Source: Alphaproteobacteria bacterium UBA7691
GTDB lineage: Bacteria > Pseudomonadota > Alphaproteobacteria > Ferrovibrionales > Ferrovibrionaceae
Length of the DNA stretch: 44,308 nt
Assembly: GCA_002482765.1 (NCBI GenBank)
Contig: DLGP01000139.1
Coordinates: 18,129 to 62,436, forward strand
Reading direction: 5' to 3'
Part shown: positions 16,173-24,475 of the stretch, piece by piece
Layout: every line of letters begins with the position of its first letter
How positions within the stretch are numbered: the stretch's first letter is position 1
The notes under the pieces: model-generated
Database searches by the model: none
Seen by the model: only the letters and a program-made list of their open reading frames with translations
What the model was told of the DNA's origin: nothing
Position numbers and translations under genes: made by a program

Positions 16173-17780
16173 ATGAGCGCGCTCAGCACCCAGTTAGACC
16201 CACGATCCACAGCGTTTCAGGAAAATGCCGCCCATATGGCTGCGCTTGTCGCCGATTTGAAGGCGAAGGTGAAGCTGATCAAGCAGGGCGGCGGCGACAA
16301 GGCACGCGAAAAGCATCTCTCGCGCGGCAAATTGCTGCCGCGTGACCGGGTGCGCAGCCTGCTTGATCCGGGTTCGCCCTTCCTCGAACTGAGCCAGTTT
16401 GCCGCCTATGAAATGTATGGCGGCGATATTCACGCCGCCGGTATCATCACCGGCATCGGCCGCATTGCCGGGCGCGAATGTGTGGTGATCTGCAATGATG
16501 CCACGGTGAAGGGCGGCACCTATTTTCCGATCACGGTGAAGAAGCATCTGCGGGCGCAGGAAATCGCCCGCGAGAACCGGCTGCCCTGTGTCTACCTGGT
16601 CGATTCCGGCGGCGCCAACCTGCCGACCTGGGATGAGGTATTCCCCGACAAGGAACATTTTGGCCGCATCTTTTTCAATCAGGCCAATCTTTCCGCCGAA
16701 GGCATTCCGCAGATCGCGGTGGTGATGGGCAGTTGCACGGCGGGCGGCGCCTATATGCCGGCGATGTCGGATGAAACCGTGATCGTGCGCAACCAGGGCA
16801 CCATCTTCCTGGCCGGCCCGCCGCTGGTGAAGGCGGCCACCGGCGAGGTTGTGTCGGCCGAGGAACTGGGCGGCGCCGATGTGCATGCGCGGGTTTCCGG
16901 CGTCACCGATCATTACGCCATGAATGATGCCCATGCGCTGGGTATTGCCCGCTCCATCGTCGGCAATCTCAACAGCGTGAAACTGGCGGCCGGCGATATC
17001 CGCGAACCCAAGCCGCCGCGTTTTGATCCGGCCGAACTCTACGGCATCATCCCGAAGGAAAGCCGGGTGCCGTTTGATGTGCGCGAGATCATTGCCCGCC
17101 TTGTCGATGACAGCGAATTCGACGAATTCAAGAAACTCTATGGCGCCACGCTGGTCTGCGGCTTTGCCCGCATCCATGGCTATCCGGTTGGCATCATCGC
17201 CAATAACGGCATCCTGTTTTCGGAAAGCTCGCTCAAGGGCGCGCATTTTATCGAACTCTGCTGCCAGCGCGGCATTCCCCTGCTGTTTTTGCAGAACATC
17301 ACCGGTTTCATGGTGGGCAAGAAATACGAGAGCGGCGGCATCGCCAAGGATGGCGCCAAGCTGGTCACCGCCGTGTCCTGCGCCAAGGTGCCGAAATTCA
17401 CCGTGATCATCGGCGGTTCCTATGGTGCCGGCAATTACGGCATGTGCGGCCGCGCCTTCTCGCCGCGTCTGCTGTTCATGTGGCCGAATGCGCGTATCTC
17501 GGTGATGGGCGGCGAGCAGGCCGCCAGTGTGCTGGCCACCGTGAAGCGCGATGGCATTGAAGCCGGTGGCGGCGAGTGGAGCCGCGAGGATGAGGAAGCG
17601 TTCAAGAATCCGATCCGCGCCCAGTATGACCGCCAGGGCCATCCCTATTATGCCTCGGCCCGTTTGTGGGACGATGGCATCATCGACCCGCTGGATACCC
17701 GCATGGTGCTCGGCCTTGGCCTCAGCGCCGCTTATAACGCCCCCATTGAGCCGACCCGCTTCGGCGTTTTCCGGATGTGA
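16173..17780 (+). CDS. mccB: Methylcrotonyl-CoA carboxylase beta subunit (carboxyltransferase)
   Basis: A 535-residue carboxyltransferase that moves the carboxyl group from biotin to 3-methylcrotonyl-CoA, giving 3-methylglutaconyl-CoA. The N-terminal and C-terminal crotonase-like halves are complete. Features include VKGGTYFPITVKKHLRAQEI, MGSCTAGGAYMPAMSDE, FLAGPPLVKAATGE and GGSYGAGNYGMCGRA, all typical of MCC-beta rather than propionyl-CoA carboxylase. The start at 16173 gives the family length. It is followed by an overlapping hydratase gene and then the biotin subunit. Also called liuB. Confidence 0.95.
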   Translation: MSALSTQLDPRSTAFQENAAHMAALVADLKAKVKLIKQGGGDKAREKHLSRGKLLPRDRVRSLLDPGSPFLELSQFAAYEMYGGDIHAAGIITGIGRIAGRECVVICNDATVKGGTYFPITVKKHLRAQEIARENRLPCVYLVDSGGANLPTWDEVFPDKEHFGRIFFNQANLSAEGIPQIAVVMGSCTAGGAYMPAMSDETVIVRNQGTIFLAGPPLVKAATGEVVSAEELGGADVHARVSGVTDHYAMNDAHALGIARSIVGNLNSVKLAAGDIREPKPPRFDPAELYGIIPKESRVPFDVREIIARLVDDSEFDEFKKLYGATLVCGFARIHGYPVGIIANNGILFSESSLKGAHFIELCCQRGIPLLFLQNITGFMVGKKYESGGIAKDGAKLVTAVSCAKVPKFTVIIGGSYGAGNYGMCGRAFSPRLLFMWPNARISVMGGEQAASVLATVKRDGIEAGGGEWSREDEEAFKNPIRAQYDRQGHPYYASARLWDDGIIDPLDTRMVLGLGLSAAYNAPIEPTRFGVFRM

Positions 17781-18580
17781 TGACCATGAGCGAAGACCTT
17801 GTGCTATTCGAAGTCGAACCGCGTGGCCTGGCGCGTATCACGCTGAACCGCCCGGCTTTGCATAATTGCTTCAACGATGTGGTGATCGAACGCCTGCATG
17901 GCATTGTGCAGGAGATAGCCGGGCGCCGCGATATCCGCGTGGTGACGATCCAGGGCGCCGGCAAGAGCTTCTCGGCCGGTGGTGATCTTGACTGGATGCG
18001 CCGCTCCGGCCAGCAGGACCATGCTACCAATCTGGCACAGACCATGGTGCTGGCGCGCTTGTTCAAAACCCTGAACGATCTGCCGCAAGCAGTGATCTCG
18101 CTGGTGCATGGCAATTGTATGGCCGGCGGCACCGGCCTGGTTTCATGCAGCGACATCGCTATTGCCGTGCAGGATACCAAATTTGCGCTCACCGAAGTGC
18201 GGCTCGGCCTCAGCCCGGCCACCATCTCGCCCTATGTGGTGGCAGCCATCGGTGCGCGCCAGGCGCGGCGTTATTTCCTCACCGCCGAGCGTTTTGACGG
18301 CGTGGAAGCCGCCCGCATCGGCCTGGTGCATGAAACCGTGGCCGACCACGATGCTTTGCTGGCCAAGGGCGAGGAACTGGTGCAGGCGCTGCTGCTGGGC
18401 GCGCCGGGCGCCATCGCCGATAGCAAGCTGCTGATCCGCCGCGTTGCCTATCAGGGCGAAGTGGGCGAGGACGTGATGCGTTTCACCGCCGAGAATATTG
18501 CCGACCGGCGCGCCAGCGTCGAGGGCCAGGAGGGCTTGGCTTCCTTCTTTGCCAAGCGCAAGCCGAACTGGGTCGGCTGA
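17780..18580 (+). CDS. liuC: Methylglutaconyl-CoA hydratase (enoyl-CoA hydratase family)
   Basis: A 266-residue crotonase-fold enzyme. In this position it should hydrate 3-methylglutaconyl-CoA to HMG-CoA. The oxyanion-hole motifs FSAGGDLDWM and HGNCMAGGTGLVSCSD are visible, with LTEVRLGLSPATISPYV following. The start ATG overlaps the mccB stop (TGATG); an ATG two codons later is possible. It lies between the two carboxylase subunit genes, the classic liuB-C-D-E order, which makes the specific call stronger than sequence alone would. Confidence 0.9.
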   Translation: MTMSEDLVLFEVEPRGLARITLNRPALHNCFNDVVIERLHGIVQEIAGRRDIRVVTIQGAGKSFSAGGDLDWMRRSGQQDHATNLAQTMVLARLFKTLNDLPQAVISLVHGNCMAGGTGLVSCSDIAIAVQDTKFALTEVRLGLSPATISPYVVAAIGARQARRYFLTAERFDGVEAARIGLVHETVADHDALLAKGEELVQALLLGAPGAIADSKLLIRRVAYQGEVGEDVMRFTAENIADRRASVEGQEGLASFFAKRKPNWVG

Positions 18581-18599
18581 GCAGCCGGGAGGGCGCCGC

Positions 18600-20612
18600 A
18601 TGTTTCGCAAGATCCTGATCGCCAATCGCGGCGAGATTGCCTGCCGGGTGATCCGCACGGCGCGCCGGCTTGGTGTGGCCACGGTGGCGGTGTATTCCGA
18701 TGCCGATGCCGGCGCACGCCATGTTGCCTTGGCCGATGAAGCTGTGCGGATCGGCCCGGCGCCGGTGCGTGAAAGTTATCTGCGCGCCGAAACCATCATC
18801 GAAGCCGCCCGCGCCACCGGCGCCGAGGCGGTGCATCCGGGTTATGGTTTCCTCTCCGAGAATGCCGAATTCGCGGAAGCCCTGGCGGCGGCCGGCTTAA
18901 GCTTTATCGGCCCGCCGGCCAGCGCCATCCGCGCCATGGGCCTGAAAGGTGCCGCCAAGGCGCTGATGCAGGAGGCCCGGGTGCCGGTGGTGCCGGGTTA
19001 TCATGGCGACAACCAGGATGCGGATTTCCTGCTGGGCGAGGCCGAGCGCATCGGCTGGCCGGTGCTGATCAAGGCGGTGGCCGGCGGCGGCGGCAAAGGC
19101 ATGCGCCGGGTGGACAAGGCGGCGGATTTCAAGGCCGCTCTGGCCGGCGCGCAGCGCGAAGGCGCCAATGCCTTTGGCAATGATCGTGTGCTGCTGGAAA
19201 AATATCTGATCAAGCCCAGGCATATCGAAATTCAGGTTTTTGCCGATAGCCAGGGCAACGCGGTGCATCTGTTTGAGCGCGATTGCAGTGTGCAGCGCCG
19301 GCATCAGAAAGTGCTGGAGGAAGCGCCGGCCCCCGGCATGCCGGCGGACATGCGCCGCGCCATGGGCGAGGCGGCGGTGAATGCCGCCAAGGCGATTGGC
19401 TATGTCGGCGCCGGCACGGTGGAATTCATCGCCGATGTGAGCGATGGCTTGAAGCCGGATCGGTTCTATTTCATGGAAATGAACACCCGCCTACAGGTGG
19501 AGCATCCGGTGACCGAGATGATCACCGGGCAGGATCTGGTGGAATGGCAGTTGCGCGTGGCGGCAGGTGCGCCTTTGCCGTTGCGCCAGGCGGATTTGCG
19601 CATTGACGGCCATGCGGTGGAAGCGCGCATCTATGCCGAAGACCCGAACCGCAATTTCCTGCCTTCGGTGGGCAAGCTACACCGGCTGCGGCCGCCGGTT
19701 GAAGGCCCGCATGTGCGCGTCGATACCGGCGTGCGCGAAGGCGACAGCGTAACACCCTTCTATGATCCGATGATCGCCAAGCTGATCGTGTGGGATGTGG
19801 ATCGTGGTGCCGCTTTGCGCCGCATGGGGCAGGCGCTGGCGGAATACCAGATTGCCGGTGTCACCACCAACACGGCTTTCCTGATTGCGCTGGCTGGGCA
19901 TCCGGCTTTTGCGGCAGGTGATCTGGATACCGGCTTTATCGAGCGCTTCCATGCCGATCTGATCCCGCCACGCGAAGGCGCTGATGCCACCGCGCTGGCG
20001 CTGGCGGCTTTGGCCGTGGTGCTGCAACGGCGGCGCGAGGTGCCGGTTGCGGCCAGCGATCCCTGGTCACCCTGGGCGCAGGTGAATGGCTGGCGGCTCA
20101 ACGACCAGGGCTATGACGAATTGCTGTTCCGCGATGGCGAGCGTGACATCACCTTGCGCCTGGATTATCTGGCCGATGGCGCCATCCAGATGCATGGCCC
20201 GCAGGGCAGCAGCTTGCGTGCCGAGGGCGCGCTTTGCGCCGATGGCAGCCTGGAGGCGGTGCTGGATGAGCGCCGGCTGAAATTGGGTATCGCCCGGCTG
20301 GGTGCCGATATTGTGCTGCTGCGCCCCGGCAGTGTGCAGAAGCTGACCCTGGTGGACCCACGCGCTGCCGGCGATCTGGATGAAGCCGGCGGCGGCGCGC
20401 TGACCGCGCCGATGCCGGGCAAGGTGGTGCAGGTGCTGGTGGCCGAGGGCGCCATGGTGGAGAAGGGCCAGGCACTGATGGTGCTGGAGGCGATGAAGAT
20501 GGAACACACCATCGCCGCGCCGGGGCGTGGCAAGGTGGCCAAACTGCATTTTAATGCCGGTGATCAGGTGGGCGAGGGCGCTACCCTGATCGCGTTGGAA
20601 ATGGAGAGCTGA
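18600..20612 (+). CDS. mccA: Methylcrotonyl-CoA carboxylase alpha subunit (biotin carboxylase and carrier)
   Basis: A 670-residue biotin-dependent carboxylase subunit. The biotin carboxylase part (about 1-445) begins FRKILIANRGEIACRVI and has the ATP-grasp Gly-rich loop AVAGGGGKGMRR and MEMNTRLQVEHPVTEM. A BT linker domain follows. The C-terminal biotinyl domain has EAMKMEH with the biotinylated Lys633. ATG 18600 has GGGAGGG upstream; the open frame starts earlier but that part is not homologous. It follows liuC by 19 bases and precedes HMG-CoA lyase by 3. Also called liuD. Confidence 0.95.
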   Translation: MFRKILIANRGEIACRVIRTARRLGVATVAVYSDADAGARHVALADEAVRIGPAPVRESYLRAETIIEAARATGAEAVHPGYGFLSENAEFAEALAAAGLSFIGPPASAIRAMGLKGAAKALMQEARVPVVPGYHGDNQDADFLLGEAERIGWPVLIKAVAGGGGKGMRRVDKAADFKAALAGAQREGANAFGNDRVLLEKYLIKPRHIEIQVFADSQGNAVHLFERDCSVQRRHQKVLEEAPAPGMPADMRRAMGEAAVNAAKAIGYVGAGTVEFIADVSDGLKPDRFYFMEMNTRLQVEHPVTEMITGQDLVEWQLRVAAGAPLPLRQADLRIDGHAVEARIYAEDPNRNFLPSVGKLHRLRPPVEGPHVRVDTGVREGDSVTPFYDPMIAKLIVWDVDRGAALRRMGQALAEYQIAGVTTNTAFLIALAGHPAFAAGDLDTGFIERFHADLIPPREGADATALALAALAVVLQRRREVPVAASDPWSPWAQVNGWRLNDQGYDELLFRDGERDITLRLDYLADGAIQMHGPQGSSLRAEGALCADGSLEAVLDERRLKLGIARLGADIVLLRPGSVQKLTLVDPRAAGDLDEAGGGALTAPMPGKVVQVLVAEGAMVEKGQALMVLEAMKMEHTIAAPGRGKVAKLHFNAGDQVGEGATLIALEMES

Positions 20613-20615
20613 GGC

Positions 20616-21518
20616 ATGAGCCTGCCAAGCCGTATTACACTCTGGGAAGCCGGTGCGCGTGATGGGTTGCAGAACGAACCCGGCGTGGTGCCCACCGATG
20701 TGAAGGTGGAACTGATCGAACGCCTGGTGGAATGCGGCGCCACGCATATCGAGGCGACCAGCTTCGTTTCGCCGAAATGGGTGCCGCAGATGGGCGATGC
20801 CGCCGATGTGATGACGCGGCTGAAGCGCAAGCCGGGCGTGGTCTATCAGGTGTTGACGCCCAATCTCAAAGGTTATGAATCGGCCAAGCAATATGGCGCC
20901 CAGGCGATTGCGGTATTTGCCGCCGCATCGGAAAGTTTCTCCCAGCGCAATATCAATTGCTCAATTGCCGAAAGCATTGAGCGTTTCCGCCCGGTGGTGG
21001 AAAAGGCCAAGGCCGATGGTGTGCGGGTGCGCGGCTTTGTTTCGGTGGTGCTGGGCTGCCCGTTTGAGGGCGAGGTTGATCCGAAGCGGGTGGCGCAGAT
21101 CGCCAGGCAGCTTGCCGATATGGGCTGCGACGATATCGGCCTGGGCGACACTATCGGCACCGGCACGCCGGGCAAGACGCGCAAGCTGATCGAGGAAACC
21201 GCAGCTCTGGTGCCGCTGCAACAGCTTGGCATGCATTTCCACGATACCTATGGCCAGGCGCTGGCCAATACCCTGGCTTCATTGCAGATGGGCATCACCA
21301 GCCATGATGCTTCGGTGGGGGGCCTGGGTGGTTGTCCTTATGCGCCGGGCGCCACCGGCAATCTCGCCACCGAGGATCTGGTCTACATGCTGGAAGGCCT
21401 CGGCATTGACAGCGGCTTCGATCTCAAGCAATTGGTCCGCACCGCCTGGTGGATATCCGAGAAACTCGGCCGTCCGCCGGTATCCAGTGTGGCCAAGGCT
21501 TTGAAATCGAAGGTGTGA
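20616..21518 (+). CDS. mvaB: Hydroxymethylglutaryl-CoA lyase
   Basis: A 300-residue TIM-barrel lyase that splits HMG-CoA into acetyl-CoA and acetoacetate, the last step of leucine breakdown. The catalytic Arg lies in ARDGLQNE, the metal-binding His pair in MHFHDTYGQA, and the catalytic Cys240 in GGLGGCPYAPGATGN. The opening motif reads EAGARDG instead of the usual EVGPRDG, a small departure. It is 3 bases after mccA, and its last base is the A of the next gene's ATG (TGATG). Also called liuE. Confidence 0.95.
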   Translation: MSLPSRITLWEAGARDGLQNEPGVVPTDVKVELIERLVECGATHIEATSFVSPKWVPQMGDAADVMTRLKRKPGVVYQVLTPNLKGYESAKQYGAQAIAVFAAASESFSQRNINCSIAESIERFRPVVEKAKADGVRVRGFVSVVLGCPFEGEVDPKRVAQIARQLADMGCDDIGLGDTIGTGTPGKTRKLIEETAALVPLQQLGMHFHDTYGQALANTLASLQMGITSHDASVGGLGGCPYAPGATGNLATEDLVYMLEGLGIDSGFDLKQLVRTAWWISEKLGRPPVSSVAKALKSKV

Positions 21519-21952
21519 TGCCGGTTCATCTGCTTAAACTTGCGGTCGGAATCGAAAGTCTGGAGCATTTCCGCGAACGCTTGGCGGCGCGTGCGGAAGG
21601 CGCCAAGGGCAAGCAGCAGCCGGGGCATTTCACGCATGTGACACGGCACCGGCCGAAGCGTGATGCCGAGGTGTTGGGCGGCGGCTCGCTTTATTGGGTG
21701 GTGAAGGGCCAGCTTTGTGCCCGCACCCGCATTCTGGCTTTGGATAATGTGACGCTGGATGATGGCCCGCATTGTGCCATCAAACTGGAGGCGCGCCTGG
21801 TGCCGGTGTTGCCGCAGCCGCGCCGGCCGCATCAGGGCTGGCGCTATCTGGAAGAGGCCGATGCGCCGCCTGACCTGAGCCAAGCCGGTGAAGGCGCCGC
21901 CGATCTGCCGCCCCAACTGATGGCGGAATTACGCAGCCTGGGGCTGCTGTAA
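21518..21952 (+). CDS. DUF1489 family protein
   Basis: A 144-residue protein with the DUF1489 pattern: VHLLKLAVGIESLE at the start, HVTRHRPKRDAEVLGGGSLYWVVKG in the middle and RPHQGWRYLEEADAPPDL near the end. The family is conserved in alphaproteobacteria and its role is unknown to me. The ATG overlaps the mvaB stop (TGATG) and the gene is followed after 3 bases by mipZ, so it should be transcribed with leucine degradation genes and a division gene. Confidence 0.9.
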   Translation: MPVHLLKLAVGIESLEHFRERLAARAEGAKGKQQPGHFTHVTRHRPKRDAEVLGGGSLYWVVKGQLCARTRILALDNVTLDDGPHCAIKLEARLVPVLPQPRRPHQGWRYLEEADAPPDLSQAGEGAADLPPQLMAELRSLGLL

Positions 21953-21955
21953 ACG

Positions 21956-22750
21956 ATGGCGCGGATCATCGTTGTAGGCAATGAGAAGGGTGGTTCGGGC
22001 AAATCCACCACGTCGATGCATGTGCTGATCGGCCTGCTGCTGGAAGGCGGCCGGGTTGCTGCCATTGATCTGGATGGGCGCCAGCGCACGCTGACGCGCT
22101 ATCTGGAAAACCGGCAGGCCTATATCAGCAAACATGGCCTGCGCCTGGCGATGCCGGCGCATGTGGTGGTGACGCCCAGCGAATTGCCGAGCCGTGCCGA
22201 GGCCGAGGCCGACGAGGCGGCGCGGTTTGAGGCCGAACTGGCCCGGCTGGGGCCGGATCATGATTTCCTGCTGGTGGATTGCCCCGGCAGCGACACTTTC
22301 CTGGCGCGGCTGGGCCATTCCCATGCCGATCTGCTGATCACCCCGGTGAATGACAGCTTCATCGATGTGGACCTGCTGGCCACAGTGGATGCCGAAACCC
22401 TGCGCGTGCTGAAACCCAGCCGCTATGCCGAGATGGTGTGGGAACAGCGCAAGCAGCGCTTCAACCGGGATCGCCAGAGCATCGACTGGGTGGTGATCCG
22501 CAACCGCGTGTCGCATCTCGATGCCCGCAACAAGCGCCATGTTGGCCAGGTGTTGCAGGCGCTGGAAAAGCGGGTGGGTTTCCGTTTCCTGCCCGGTCTG
22601 TCGGAACGGGTGATTTTCCGCGAATTATTCCTCTCCGGCCTGACCCTGCTTGATCTTGACCAGACCGGCAGCATCAACATGGCCCAGGCCGCCGCCCGGC
22701 AGGAAGTGCGCAACCTGCTGCTCGGGCTTAATCTGGTTACGGATTCGTAA
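21956..22750 (+). CDS. mipZ: Division-plane positioning ATPase MipZ
   Basis: A 264-residue ParA-superfamily ATPase. The deviant Walker A GNEKGGSGKST is at residues 8-18, DLDGRQRTLTRYLENR follows, Walker B is FLLVDCPG and PVNDSFIDVDLL is a MipZ hallmark, distinguishing it from ParA and Soj. It also has FRFLPGLSERVIFRELF near the end, as in Caulobacter MipZ. In Caulobacter the protein binds ParB at the poles and inhibits FtsZ, placing the septum at mid-cell. It sits here at the end of the leucine operon, 3 bases after DUF1489. No parB is in the window. Confidence 0.93.
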   Translation: MARIIVVGNEKGGSGKSTTSMHVLIGLLLEGGRVAAIDLDGRQRTLTRYLENRQAYISKHGLRLAMPAHVVVTPSELPSRAEAEADEAARFEAELARLGPDHDFLLVDCPGSDTFLARLGHSHADLLITPVNDSFIDVDLLATVDAETLRVLKPSRYAEMVWEQRKQRFNRDRQSIDWVVIRNRVSHLDARNKRHVGQVLQALEKRVGFRFLPGLSERVIFRELFLSGLTLLDLDQTGSINMAQAAARQEVRNLLLGLNLVTDS

Positions 22751-22899
22751 GTCCGAAATTCGTAAAATGGCTGTAAATGCGGCCCAGCGTTGCATAAAAA
22801 GGCTTGCCAGCGCGGCCTCGCGCAACAATATTAACGACCGATTTACGCCTGACCCTGCGATGTCCGCCGGGCTGGCGCAATAATAGGGAGAGACTTCAC

Positions 22900-23871
22900 A
22901 TGAACAAGCTGCTCGCCGGCCTTGCTGGCTTGGCCGCCCTGGCTGGTACTGCCGCCCAGGCGCAGGATTACCCGACCAAGACCATCACCATGATCGTGCC
23001 GTTTGCGGCCGGCGGCCCGACCGATACTGTTGCCCGCCTGCTGGCGCAGTCGATGGGCACCAGCCTGAAGCAGCAGATCATTGTGGAGAATGTCGGCGGT
23101 GCCGGCGGCACGCTCGGCGCGGCCCGCGTGGCGCGTTCGGCCGGCGATGGCTACACCATTTTCCTGCATCATATCGGCCAGGCCACCAGCGCCACGCTGT
23201 ATCGCAAGCTGCCCTATGACACCATCAACGATTTTGAGCCGATTGGTCTGGTCACCGACGTGCCGATGACCCTGGTGGCCAAGGGCGACCTGCCGCCGAA
23301 GGATTTCAAGGAGCTGGTCACCTATATCAAGACCAACAAGGACAAGGTTTCCTATGGTAATGCCGGCGTTGGCGCGGCGTCGCATCTCTGCGGCCTGATG
23401 CTGATGAGCGCGTTGCAGACCCAGATGACCACGGTGCCCTACAAGGGCACCGGCCCGGCGATGAACGACCTGCTGGGCGGCCAGATTGACCTGATGTGCG
23501 ACCAGACCACCAACACCACCGGCCAGATCAAGGGCGGCAAGATCAAGGCCTATGGTGTCACCACCAAGACCAAGGTGCCGGCTCTGCCCGACCTGCCGAC
23601 GCTGGACAGCGCCGGCCTGCCGGGCTTTGAAGTGGCGGTGTGGCATGGCGTCTATGCGCCGAAGGGCACGCCGAAGCCGGTGGTCGACAAGCTGGCCGGT
23701 GCGTTGCAGGCGGCGCTGAAGGATCCGGCCGTGGTGCAGCGTTTTGCTGAATTGGGCACCGAGCCGGTGAGCCAGGATCGTGCCACCCCGGCCGCCCTGG
23801 GCGCGCATCTGAAGGCGGAAATCGCCAAATGGGCGCCGGTGATCAAGGCTGCCGGTGAATATGCCGACTAA
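22900..23871 (+). CDS. tctC: Tripartite tricarboxylate transporter substrate-binding protein (Bug/TctC)
   Basis: A 323-residue periplasmic binding protein of the Bug family. It has a signal peptide (about 1-22, LAALAGTAAQAQ), then YPTKTITMIVPFAAGGPTDTVARLLA, the usual first ligand-binding strand and loop, and later VPYKGTGPAMNDLLGGQID. GGGAGAG lies about 7 bases upstream of the ATG at 22900. It captures an unknown carboxylate and hands it to the TctA/TctB membrane complex encoded just downstream. A hairpin separates it from tctB, which may raise its expression above the membrane genes. Confidence 0.94.
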   Translation: MNKLLAGLAGLAALAGTAAQAQDYPTKTITMIVPFAAGGPTDTVARLLAQSMGTSLKQQIIVENVGGAGGTLGAARVARSAGDGYTIFLHHIGQATSATLYRKLPYDTINDFEPIGLVTDVPMTLVAKGDLPPKDFKELVTYIKTNKDKVSYGNAGVGAASHLCGLMLMSALQTQMTTVPYKGTGPAMNDLLGGQIDLMCDQTTNTTGQIKGGKIKAYGVTTKTKVPALPDLPTLDSAGLPGFEVAVWHGVYAPKGTPKPVVDKLAGALQAALKDPAVVQRFAELGTEPVSQDRATPAALGAHLKAEIAKWAPVIKAAGEYAD

Positions 23872-23906
23872 GTTTCGGCCATAATGCAGTAATTTGTCGT
23901 AAACGA

Positions 23907-23939
23907 TACGCCTGTTCCGCTTGCAGCGGGGCAGGCGTA
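23907..23939 (+). promoter_or_regulatory. Intercistronic hairpin between tctC and tctB
   Basis: TACGCCTG (23907-23914) pairs with CAGGCGTA (23932-23939), and CCGCT/AGCGG extends the stem inside. No T-run follows, so it looks like an mRNA-stabilising or attenuating stem-loop within the operon rather than a full terminator. Confidence 0.6.
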
Positions 23940-23997
23940 AGCGTATGGCGGAAGTGCTTACCGGTCGTTAAGGCCGCAAACGCCTAAGGGGGGCGCA

Positions 23998-24462
23998 ATG
24001 CAGGGGTTGATCCGCAATCCGAAAGATTTCTGGTCCGGGCTGTTATTCCTGGTGGTTGGCCTGGGGTTTCTGTGGGTCGGGCAGGATTATTCGTTCGGCA
24101 CCGCCCGCCGCATGGGGCCGGCGTTTTTCCCGACCGTGCTGGCCGGCGCTTTGTGCCTGATCGGGGCGGTGGTGATGCTGCGCGGCTTCATCACCCAGGG
24201 CGAACGGATCAGCGGTTTTGCCGGCAAGGGCCTGGTGCTGATCATCATCGCCTGCGTGGTGTTTGGCCTGCTGGTGCGCCAGGGCGGCCTGGTGGTTTCG
24301 GTGGCCCTGCTGGTGCTGATCAGCGCCATCGGCTCGGTGCATTTCAAGGTCAAGAACACCGCCATCATGATGCTGGCTTTGGCGCTGTTCTGCGCCGTGG
24401 TGTTCATCAAGGGATTGGGCTTGCCGATTCCGATCATCGGCCCGTGGCTGGGCGGCGAGTAA
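23998..24462 (+). CDS. tctB: Tripartite tricarboxylate transporter small membrane subunit TctB
   Basis: A 154-residue protein with four hydrophobic helices. It has the TctB pattern DFWSGLLFLVVGLGFLWVG followed by RRMGPAFFPTVLAGAL. It forms the small membrane subunit of the transporter with TctA. The gene starts at ATG 23998, right after AGGGGGG, and is followed after 13 bases by tctA. Confidence 0.93.
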   Translation: MQGLIRNPKDFWSGLLFLVVGLGFLWVGQDYSFGTARRMGPAFFPTVLAGALCLIGAVVMLRGFITQGERISGFAGKGLVLIIIACVVFGLLVRQGGLVVSVALLVLISAIGSVHFKVKNTAIMMLALALFCAVVFIKGLGLPIPIIGPWLGGE

Positions 24463-24475
24463 GGGGTATCCGATC

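Noticed and set aside
16194..17642. 482-codon antisense frame over mccB, and similar long frames over the antiporter (11631-13364) and over 13346-14542
   Set aside because: Same codon-bias shadow effect; no ribosome site, no domain, and each lies over well-supported genes.
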